Source: Opisthocomus hoazin
Taxonomy: Eukaryota > Chordata > Aves > Opisthocomiformes > Opisthocomidae
Assembly: GCF_030867145.1 (NCBI RefSeq)
Contig: NC_134454.1
Coordinates: 68,368,308-68,432,307 of the forward strand
Length of the DNA stretch: 64,000 nucleotides
Reading direction: 5' to 3'
Shown here piece by piece: positions 11,501-20,663 of this stretch. A program made the translations under genes and the position numbers. Every line of letters begins with the position of its first letter. Within the stretch, counting starts at the first letter, position 1. The notes below the pieces were generated by a model that was given only the letters and a program-made list of their open reading frames with translations, was not told the DNA's origin and did no database searches.

Positions 11501-14500
11501 TTGAAGCAGAATGCAGACCTCACTTACCACCAGCAGCCATCTGCCTTCCCTGCTTCCCAAGACTGACACCTAGCTACTGTCAAACCAGCCTCTGAGTGTT
11601 GGAATCAGCTGCGATTTCTTTTGCCTTGTATGGGGCACAACAGGAGTGATTCAGGAGCTGAGTCATGAGCAGTTAGGATGTTACACGGCCTGCAAGCAAA
11701 GTTAGCCATCTAACTTTCATCTGCAAATACTCATGATTCAACACTGGAAGATCTTACTGACTGAGCCAAATGGAATGGTAATGGAAGGGCCAGGAATGCT
11801 AAAACTGGAAAAGCCTGACAAGTTCAGTCCTCTATTTAGCTTTACTACCCACTGGTTAGACCGCTCCTTTTTAATCAGTCCCGGGCCTGAAAAATTCTTT
11901 TTAAAAAAATTTCATTTGTTTAAATCCACCCAATCAGGTACCTGTTTCTCAGCAGCTTTTTGATTTTATTGCAAAAATAATTTCTTAGCTATATTTAATT
12001 CAGCTGTTTCCAAATGTTTTGCCTGGCACACCAGACTTTTCTTCTGCATGTCTTTGCTTGCCATCCGATACCTGAATTCAGTTTTCTTGCTCTGTCTTCC
12101 CTTAAGTTTCCTTCATATCTGTCCTTTAAAATGTGGTCCGTCACTATCGGTTAAGAATTCCTACATATATTCTGTCCAACTTTGCCATTTTCCAAGGGTA
12201 GCTAAGTCAGTGTTCATAATAAAGTGCTGTTCCTCTAACTTAATATTTGCTACTGTCTTGATCTGTTGCTAGTCCTTCGGTTAATTTTCGCAAATGCCCT
12301 TGCCTTAGTTCAAGGGACTGAAAATCTGATGCCTCTAAATACTTCTAAATCCAAGCAAGTCCATCTTTCTGTTAAAGATTTTACTCTCACACGAATGGGT
12401 TACACTAGGTAATGCTTTATTCACAACTCGGAGTTGGGCCATCACCTCAGCAAGTGGCAAAGCTCAACTCCATAGATCAGTTTTTACACATTTCTTACAC
12501 CAATTATATCAAGTCTAGAATCATCATAAGTTTCTAAGCAATCATTCCATTTCTTAAATACATCATTTATTAAGTTCTCTCTATTCTTCTATCTTAGCAG
12601 AATTCTCCCTTGCTGGTTTCAGGTCCCGCTTGGTTTCAGGGTTGTCTTGGGGTCATCGTCTGTCCTTTATCTTGTTCTGTGAATTCTGTTTGGTACAATC
12701 CAGAGAAAGACGTCGAGACACTTCAAGATGTTCTATTAAACTTACTCCTGTTTCTAAAATTTAACCTATTGACCCATGACATTAGTCTTGCTACACCTTC
12801 CTATGCTTATCTTATGCTAGGTCAGTTGGTTTTTAACCCAACCATGGTAAGGCCTATAGAGGGGACAATTGAGAGCAGTATTCCATGATCATATGGTTTC
12901 TTAACACACCTGTATTCACACAACTGAGTCTATATTCTAGTTCTATGATTTTATTCTATTCTGTAGTCATAATCAATCTTCTCTATAATCAATCTCTAAC
13001 ACTTACGCTGTTGCACACATAGGTGGTGGCTTAACCTTGGACCTTTGCTTTCAAAGCTTGCCCTAGCTTTTGAGATTCCACAGGTGGATTTTACATACTG
13101 GTTTAATTTTCTTTGAAAACTAGTCCACATATCAAGAGCCTTGGTTTCCCTTCTCCCGTAACTGCAACTGTGAAGAACTTTTAAATGTGTAATAGTGAGC
13201 AATCAGCACTGCTGCATACAGTTTTCCATAAGTATGTTGGACTTGATTATCTCCTGTAACATTCTGTTCATTAAAAATCTGTTTCAGATATTTTTTGTGC
13301 TGCGTAAGAAAAACAACCAAGTTACATTCCTGCATGTCTTTCATCATTCCATCATGCCATGGACCTGGTGGTTTGGAGTCAAATTTGCTGCAGGTAGTGG
13401 AGAGAGAGTTTAAGTTGTACATATCTTCCGGAGGCAAAAGTTAACTATGCTAGAGAAAAATATTTAAAGAACAGGATTAAAAAAACTCACAAACTTCGAT
13501 GTTTTTAAATTTAGGTGTCTGCAGTATTTCATGGAACATCTGAGGTCACCATAATTATTTAAATGTGTGGGGAGTACTCATTTTTCCTATTTGACAGCAT
13601 TTTGTGCAATGTTGATTTCTCATGGAAGGAGGGGGAAGTTGCACAGGAGAGAGCTGTGTATATAAGCAAAGAGCATTATTACCTGAAAAAGAGATGTGAC
13701 TGCAAAATCAGAAGTGCTAGGGGAGACATATGAGGCAGATAACTGTTGAATCTACTTCAAAGCCATTTGTCATCCTGAAATGTAAGAACTGAGTTGGAGG
13801 GGAGGACTGTTCTAATTTTTTCTGACCTGTTTAAGAATTTATTCAGGCTTTGTTGCAGTTGTTTTTACTGGCTTTAGGTAGCATGATTGAGGTTTATTTA
13901 CATCTAACACATTGGCTTTCACAAAACTACAGAAATATTTTCTGGACCTTACTTATTACAGAAACTTACCTGAATTGCACTAAATTGAAAGTCTTCATCC
14001 ACTTCTCACTTACCTTCACTTTCTCCTTTCCTGCCCTGTGTGTCTATGCCTGCATCTGCCTATGCTATATTATTAGGGTGCACCACTAATAAATATAGCT
14101 CGCCACTAGAATAGCCTGAGAAGCACAGAGTGGAGAAACGCATAGTCATTTAGTAGCCCATCTCTAAAAGGGCGTGGGTTTTCTTAGGAGCTTCTGCCAA
14201 GAAATAGGTTTGTTTTGTACATGTTTCTTCACTCATGTTCTCTGGCATGTTTTTTTTTCCCCAGAAAATTGGTGACGAATTGATGAAGAGAAACATTGCT
14301 TATAAAATCTGATCTGTTAGTGTCTGTTTTATGAATACAAAAATAAGACCTGGAAGCAGTCCAAAAGATTTATAGGTGGGATCTTACGAACATGTCCACT
14401 GTGCAGATTTTCCCAGTGTATAAAAGGATATTCTTCTACTGTATTTGAGTTTCTGTTATTAGGAAGCTGGTGTCTTGATCATGTATTTTTCGAATGCTGC

Positions 14501-17500
14501 TGAGTAACTGGTATTTTAATTAATGATGAAATTGTGAGTAATTTTTTCAGCATACAGTTCAATGTGTTTATGGAAGTGCAAAAAAAAACCCAAAACATCA
14601 ACTAACAGTCCCTCCTCTTCAACCTTGAAAAGTTTCCATTTATAGATGATTAACTTTCTGCCATTTATCTGGACATCGGATCAGTATACCAGCTACAGGT
14701 TTCTGATTTTACTTCAGATTCAAATTTCCCATGTGATAATTTGACAAATACTTTCAGCAATGTGTACAAGAACTGTTTTGTCCTCTGCTAATAATAGTCC
14801 CTCATATTCGTGCTGAGCTGTGTTTATTCCTACAACTCTATTGCTTGTCTTTATACTAATCTTTCCAAATATTGTTGTTTGATAATTTAGTTATATTTCC
14901 GAGAATCAGTCCTGCTGCTGATTATCTTGTATTCAGTTTCATCACTGTTTGTCCTTCTAACTGGTGGCATTGATCAAGTTTTCAGCCTGTTTTAAAAAAA
15001 CAATGGGTTTGAACAGAGATGCTGATTTTTCTCTGATATGATATTAACAGGAAACTGTAAGACGGTGCTTATGTATGATGTTGCTTTTTGGAGCATATTT
15101 TTGTACTGTTCATTAAGTTGTTTTTCCTTTTTTTTTTCTCCTGTGCTTTAACTATTTATTTTTTCTTTCGAATATTCACTGTGCAAGCCAAAAAAAGTAT
15201 GTACATTTGAACTGTAAGAACACTCAAATTATTCTTAAAAATATAAATGGCTAAGTTTCAAAGAAAGTTTGCAGTCACAGCTGGAGGAGTTATGATCTTT
15301 CAAGCTGGAAGATTAGTGTGAGCTACTAAAATCACAAAATAAGTTTTATTTTTAAGTTAAATGATTCCTAGTGGAAAATTTGCGCTTTTCCCCCCCTCAC
15401 TAAATGTCTGTTGTTATGTCATCTTGTTTTCTTCCTGATGCTCAGTATGTTCATATTTCTGTTAAAAAGACTTTGCTGTCTGCCACTTCTTGGATCATTT
15501 TACATGTAATTTCTTGTGTTCATTAAAATAAAATTACTTTGAGCAGGATCATCTGACTCCACAGTTGATCCAATGGGAAAGAAAGTATTTCCTTACTTGC
15601 TTTGTGAAACGTTTGTATCTTACCGGTTTCAGTCATGAGTTTGTCCCAAATAGGGCTACTTGGCCTTAAATTCTCTTTTCACTGTAAGCGTGGTTTTGAG
15701 ATGGACCATGAATATGTGAGACCCTCACTTAGGTGATGATTCCAAAAACTTACTCTCTGAAACTGTGATTCTTTCCCTAGGAATCTGGAAGGCTGTGTTG
15801 GGGAAAGAATTATTACTTATCCTCCAGAGCTTTGCAAAGTTCATCATGATGTCTAGAAAACAGATGTAAAACAGGAGGAACACGGTTTCTACTAAATTCT
15901 CTGTGTCTCCATCACATATATGTTTTAATAAAAAATAATAAAAAAGTGAACCCAAAGAACAAAAAAATTCCAGTAAAACCTTTTACAGATAAGTAGATCA
16001 GCTAGATTTTACTGCTGTTTTGAAAGTGCTTAGTTAAGCTGTTTCTGAGAAAGGAAACTTGGATGCAATCCCTCAGAACTGGTGTGAACCCAATTCAGGT
16101 TAAACACCTTGAGGGCTAATCAAAGTCTGTAGGTTTTGTGGTATATGTTTGTTCTACCCCGACTCAGACAAACCTGCGAAGACCTGAGGTGGCTTTTAAA
16201 ACAGCTGAGGCAATAATACTACTATGTTTTGGTTTTCTACAGGTGGTTTAGGAACATTTCATGCTTTGCTGAACTGTATTGTCCATGTTGTCATGTACAC
16301 TTATTATGGAATCTGTTCTTTGGGACCAGCCTATCATAAATATTTGTGGTGGAAAAAATACATGACAACTATACAACTTGTGAGTAATCTTCTGTTTGAT
16401 ATAAGCACCTCTCAGAAAGCTGATTGTGGCTAACACAGACTTAATGCAATGCATTTGTACTTTTAGTTACGTCCGTGTGTGTAGCTTACAGTTGGTACAA
16501 GGTTTACTTATGTTTTAATTGAGTAAAACAAAAGTTGTGAGCTCCCCTCAGTTACATGCTTGAATCTGCTGACTTCAGTGTTCACTGTAAAGACTGATTT
16601 AGACACCTGAGCTTTTTATTACGCAGCACTCAGTAAATATATTTCCAAAACTCATGCCCTGTGTAAAAATTATTAGAATGTAATTTTACGCCAAGAAAAC
16701 ATAATTAATGTACAGAATACATGTGACTAGTAGTGAGGAAAGGGAGAAAGAGGTGTTTCTTTAGCATTTCATGTCTCTTCTTTCATAGAAAATGTTTGTG
16801 TTTAGCAAATTTACCCCTCTCTAACTCAGAACATTAAAAAATACTCTGGCAGTAATGACATTGTGTTTTACCAGCATTAGAATACTTTCAAAAGGTGTGC
16901 TTTTTCATGCCTGGCTTTTTTAATAATTGAATTTTCAAAATTCAGCTTCCGGATAAACAATTAGTTTGGCCTGAGCAAGGATGCTGATGAAGGAGGGAAA
17001 GGAGCAGGGAGAAGCAGCCATGGCTGTCTTTTTGCACCAGGTCTGGTTTTAATGGAATAGTTCTTGTAACCACGTGTAACTCTGGACAATTTACCTTGAA
17101 TATTTATGACTTAAAGTCTTTTTGTCCAGGCAGCGCTACCAGTGGATTATTAACTTGGAGTTCATGTGGAAATTTTTTTTTTTTTAAATCTTTCTTTAAA
17201 CTGTTTTTTGGGAACTGTGGACCTTTGTGTCACATGCTAGTGTGTGAAGAAGGTGGGAAATCATGTTCAGCAATCCTATAATGGTTGTCTTTTTGTTTTT
17301 CTGGCTAATTTTTCTAAAGGAGCCTCCCATTTGTCACAGGTGTTTGCTCCTTTCTCCTCTGAACTGGCCAGGGCAGACTCCCGTTCTCCTAGTATGGGTT
17401 TCTCAGTACTGCTTGTAATTCAATTTGTCCCAGGATGTCTTTTTCTTTACTCTGTGAAAATGTTTTTCAGTGCAGTACCATTTTGGGAGAGGGGGCTCTA

Positions 17501-17852
17501 AAGGTGCACCTGTGTCATTTTAAAAAGCCTCCCCCAAAACAAGGTGTCTGTTTTTCTGTATGCAAGTTATGCTGAATCTATTTAAAATTCTGTTGTAAAT
17601 TTGTCATTTGTTTAAAAAGCATTTCTTTTCTTCACCTTTTTCCTCCAGGTCCAGTTTATTATTGTTACAGGCCATATAGGACAAATCTACATCATGGATG
17701 ACTGTCCGTACCAGTATCCAATTTTCATGTTTATTATTTGGCTATATGGCTCTATGTTTTTAGTCTTGTTTCTCCACTTCTGGTACCATGCTTACACGAA
17801 GGGCCAAAGACTACCAAAGATGGCAAGAAATGGGATCAGCAAAGATCAGTGA
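5479..17852 (+). CDS. ELOVL7: ELOVL7, very-long-chain fatty acid elongase 7 (7 coding exons)
   Basis: Coding exons: 5479-5542, 7836-8026, 10385-10465, 10916-10972, 13288-13393, 16243-16379 and 17649-17852. They sum to 840 nt, i.e. 279 aa plus stop, against 281 aa in human. Every junction has GT-AG ends and matching phase. The enzyme is the condensing 3-ketoacyl-CoA synthase of ER fatty acid elongation, using malonyl-CoA to extend C16-C20 acyl-CoAs. Visible family motifs are KxxExxDT (residues 124-131), the HxxHH histidine box (147-151), NxxxHxxMYxYY (177-188) and TxxQxxQ (208-214). Seven hydrophobic segments are expected for the family. The start context aaaATGg is strong. It lies upstream of DEPDC1B on the same strand, as in other vertebrates. 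At the C-terminus only one lysine (position -3) remains of the usual dilysine ER-retrieval signal. Confidence 0.97.
5543..7835 (+). other. ELOVL7 intron after first coding exon
   Basis: AT-rich intron with no recognisable repeat family. It contains a 177-codon minus-strand open frame (7010-7543) that I could not assign; see findings. Confidence 0.8.
7836..8026 (+). CDS. ELOVL7: ELOVL7 coding exon 2
   Basis: Encodes residues 22-85, including the first membrane segments and the family-typical block around [15 protein letters not shown]. Acceptor tctag, donor gtaagt. Confidence 0.95.
8027..10384 (+). other. ELOVL7 intron 2 of the coding part
   Basis: Nothing recognisable apart from an A-rich stretch at about 8494-8570 and a T18 run ending in a cryptic-looking acceptor (ccctcacag, about 8591-8618). 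Confidence 0.75.
10385..10465 (+). CDS. ELOVL7: ELOVL7 coding exon 3
   Basis: Encodes residues 86-112 (FLMSGW...SRSPRALR), with [12 protein letters not shown] matching the ELOVL7/ELOVL1 subgroup. Phase 0 at both ends. Confidence 0.95.
10753..10783. repeat. 31-bp near-perfect palindrome in ELOVL7 intron
   Basis: Two exact 15-base arms (starting ATTTTGGTCAACAAA) flank a single base. It could form a tight hairpin in DNA or nascent RNA and lies 133 bp before coding exon 4. No flanking duplication or known element was recognised. Confidence 0.85.
10916..10972 (+). CDS. ELOVL7: ELOVL7 coding exon 4
   Basis: A 57-nt exon encoding residues 113-131 and ending exactly at the KxxExxDT elongase motif. 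Phase 0 at both ends, donor gtaagt. Confidence 0.95.
10973..13287 (+). other. ELOVL7 intron 4 of the coding part, containing a solo LTR
   Basis: Apart from the LTR at 12370-13001, no repeat or gene is recognised. Confidence 0.75.
12370..13001 (-). mobile_element. Probable solo LTR of an endogenous retrovirus
   Basis: The 632-bp segment begins TGTTAAAGA and ends TCTCTAACA, i.e. TG...CA with 8/9 inverted termini. Flanking pentamers CTTTC and CTTAC differ by one base and look like a decayed target duplication. On the minus strand an AATAAA signal (plus-strand 12416-12421) lies about 45 bp from the 3' end, as expected for an R/U5 boundary. No internal retroviral genes adjoin it, so it is a solo LTR. 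Family not assigned. Confidence 0.6.
13288..13393 (+). CDS. ELOVL7: ELOVL7 coding exon 5 (histidine box)
   Basis: Encodes residues 132-166 plus one base. It contains [14 protein letters not shown], the HxxHH box that forms the catalytic site of elongases. It follows the LTR at 12370-13001 by 286 bp. Confidence 0.96.
13394..16242 (+). other. ELOVL7 intron 5 of the coding part
   Basis: AT-rich intron; no recognisable exon, repeat family or RNA gene. Confidence 0.7.
16243..16379 (+). CDS. ELOVL7: ELOVL7 coding exon 6
   Basis: Encodes residues 167-212, with N177, H181 and MYTYY (184-188) of the second elongase motif. Donor gtgagt. Confidence 0.95.
16380..17648 (+). other. ELOVL7 intron 6 of the coding part
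   Basis: No recognisable element. Short open frames around 17.1-17.5 kb show no protein features. Confidence 0.7.
17649..17852 (+). CDS. ELOVL7: ELOVL7 last coding exon
   Basis: Encodes residues 213-279 and the TGA stop at 17850-17852. It includes the last membrane segments and the [16 protein letters not shown] tail typical of the family. Confidence 0.95.
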   Translation, partial: VQFIIVTGHIGQIYIMDDCPYQYPIFMFIIWLYGSMFLVLFLHFWYHAYTKGQRLPKMARNGISKDQ

Positions 17853-19235
17853 AACAAACTCTTGTCTCTCAACCCAAAAAAAGTGTATACGTCAAAGTGG
17901 AAACTTGTACTACTTGACAAGATATTTAGGTGTGCACACTACATGGTGTATATTTTGTATGTTTTCTTCCAAAACAGAATTTGTATTTTTATTGTAAGTT
18001 ATTTGGGATTCAGAATTTGGGGGGTGAGGGAAGCAGCGTGGATCTCTGATTTGAAAAAGAAAAAAGGTGTTTTTTCAACAAGTTGTTCATGTTTATTCTA
18101 TAAGAAAAGGATAGATGATCTCTGTCTAGAAGGTGCATGAAAATAAAAATATTCTTTGGGAAAATTAAAATGTGTATGACAAGTACTGAGTACTTTGAAC
18201 ACAGAGGGGAAAAAATTACTTCACCTTAAATGTCATAAGTTGTTGAGTCTGTCACCTGAATTTTATTAAAAGAACCATTCTTCCATAAGTACTGTTTATA
18301 CAATCTAAAGCTTATTCGTATAGTTAGTACATAAATATTGTTACATGTGTTAACAGACTATATTACTTTAAAGAAAGGAATGTATGTTAATCTGTCAAGG
18401 TATGGTGTTTCATTTGAAGATCATAGATTTTTGGATATACTGTCTTTTCCTAAGATGACTTAATTCATTTCATGTTCTACTCATTTGAACTTTATTCTAA
18501 ATGTTGGAAACCTACTAATTTGAGGATTATCCAAACTGTCTTGTGTAATGATCAAAGCATGTTACTGATTTGTTCACCGAAGTAGCCTAATATACTTATT
18601 ATTCAATGTATCTATGGATATATTTTGATATTGGTAGCCTAGGCTGTTTGGGGGGGGGAGGAATCTGGTAATTCAATAGCCAAAATCTTAGTCCTCAAAT
18701 AAGTTTTAAAATATTTTTTGATTTAAGCCTAAATATCACCTGGCATGATTGTGATGTGCTATATTTTCTTTGATTTCCATTATCTATTGAAATACATGCC
18801 TAGAAAGATTTTCCATTGTTTTCTTCATTATTGTTTGTACTGTATGAGTTTATTAAGGAATTGGTGCATATAACAGACCTGTCAATGAGGAGTTAAAGGT
18901 GTTTAATGTTACCTTTAAAAGTACTGTTTTCTATTGTGTTCACTACTAACAGAAAAGAAGCTTGCCGTTTTTGTTTTGTGCTTGATCTGATCTGTGGTAT
19001 TTTCAAATACCCAAAATTCTGGGGCAGGTTTTAGTTGCCTCCCTGTTGTACTATTCCAAGAAGAAAGTACGCTTTATTACTTGAATACTTTTATGGGGAT
19101 ACTGACATTTATGGTGCATTGTTAATGCTAGAAGAGTTTAAACTTTATCTTGGATATGAGTTGCAAATGATTTCTTATGAGATTACATACAAGTTGTCTT
19201 TATAAAGCAAATAAAAAAGTAATTTCTACTTTATT
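17853..19235 (+). other. ELOVL7: ELOVL7 3' UTR with alternative polyadenylation signals
   Basis: AT-rich sequence following the stop. AATAAA signals occur at 18142-18147 and 19210-19215. The second is the last before composition changes, so the long 3' UTR probably ends near 19.23 kb. The extent is inferred. Confidence 0.65.
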
Positions 19236-20239
19236 TTTCCTCTGTTTAATCCCCATAGCTATCAACTGTCATGGCAGATTGAAATTATGTCCCAGCAAGG
19301 ATTTGGATGGTTCAAGATGTGTGTTGTGACCCCTAAATTTTAGATGCTTGATCCTGGAATCCTCAGTGCTGAGTTCTGGCTCCCTGGCAGCGCAGGCAGA
19401 GAGGTGCTTTAGCACAGAATCCCAAGACAGCCGGAGCGCTGAGCGGGGGCCACACAGGTTTTCAGCGGGAAATGCAGTCACTGACTCCAAATCTCGAATC
19501 CTGCCAGCCTCCAGCCTGTGTGCGTGCCTTCCAAAGGAGGGGCCCATCTCCTCAGGACAGAGACCTGCTGCAGTTTTTTTCTCCTTTTTTTTTTTTTTTT
19601 TTAAACCAACTGGAGAGGGTTTGCCTCTGATTTACTTCTGAAGCTTGACTGGTGCCTGTTTTTTGTATAATAATTTATTAACTAAGTCCTGATGAAGAAA
19701 GTGGAACAATTGGTTCGTTTAGGCCTTCTTGAGCCTGAGGGTTCAAACTTTTTTGAGAAATGCAGGCCTCCTGGGGGAAGGCTGTGACAGCTACTCCGCA
19801 GCACAAGCGGCATGACGCTACCCTCTGCTTCTTCCCGAGGGCAGCGGGCACGGCACTCCAGCCTTGCAGATGCCCCACGTGCTGGCAGGGAAGCCATAGT
19901 TCTGGTCCCTGATTTTGCAGCCGCGCGATTTCTTACACGCTGGTTCAGTTTTCTGTGAGTTGTGGAGCACCTGGAGAAAGGGGACGCGTCGTGCGGCTGT
20001 GCCGCGTGGATGCGCCCAAGGAGGCCGCACAGGGTGCGGCTGCGCTGACGACGCCAGCACAGGGCCTTGTGCAGCCCCGTCGCACCAGCTCCAGCTGGGT
20101 TTTCTTCCTTTAACGCCGAGGCGAACACGTGAAGTGTGGTGTGATAATGAGACGTAGTAGGGTGTGGGTGTTTTTTTGTTTGTTTCGGGGTTATTTAGGC
20201 AACTGCGGGGATGGGTGGCAGGAAAGAACAGAGGAAGGT
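19236..20239. other. Short intergenic region between ELOVL7 and DEPDC1B
   Basis: Rising GC content with scattered CpG from about 19.8 kb and a T-rich run near 19.58 kb. No gene recognised. Several overlapping open frames on both strands reflect GC-rich composition. Confidence 0.6.
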
Positions 20240-20477
20240 TATTTTTCCTGCCTAAAGATTGTGCGCCCCGCATGTCGAGGCGTACGACACGCTCACTGCA
20301 GTTGCGCTAGGAAGAGGGGTGCAGCGGTCCGCACCCCCGTTAACATCGCAGTGGTTAGCGGCAACGAGAGGAGCCGGAAAGCGCACGGCCGGCCAGTCCC
20401 CGGGGGGGAAGGGGCCGGCGGGCACTGGGACCTCTGCTCCCCGCCGCCGGCAGGGGCGGGGCCAGAGGCTCCTCTCG

Positions 20478-20559
20478 CCAATGAACGGCGGCGGTGGTCC
20501 CATCACGTGCCGCCGCCACCCAATAGGCGAAGGCGGCGCGTCTCGTCCCCGGATTCAAA
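20478..20559 (+). promoter_or_regulatory. DEPDC1B: CCAAT-CCAAT-CHR cell-cycle module
   Basis: CCAAT at 20478-20482 and 20520-20524, then TTCAAA (reverse complement of the CHR consensus TTTGAA) at 20554-20559, leaving 29 bp between the second CCAAT and the CHR. NF-Y boxes about 30 bp upstream of a CHR are the known signature of promoters repressed by DREAM and activated by MuvB/FOXM1 in G2/M, which suits DEPDC1B. Binding is inferred. Confidence 0.65.
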
Positions 20560-20615
20560 CGGTCGGCGGGCGCGGCTGCCGGTTTCCGTGGAGACGGCGA
20601 GGCCCGGCCGCGTCC

Positions 20616-20663
20616 ATGGAGCCGAGGGTTGTCGGCCCCGGGCCCTACCGCGCCACCCGGCTG
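20616..20663 (+). CDS. DEPDC1B: DEPDC1B coding exon 1
   Basis: Encodes residues 1-16; donor gtgagt at 20664. Lies inside the CpG island. Confidence 0.94.
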
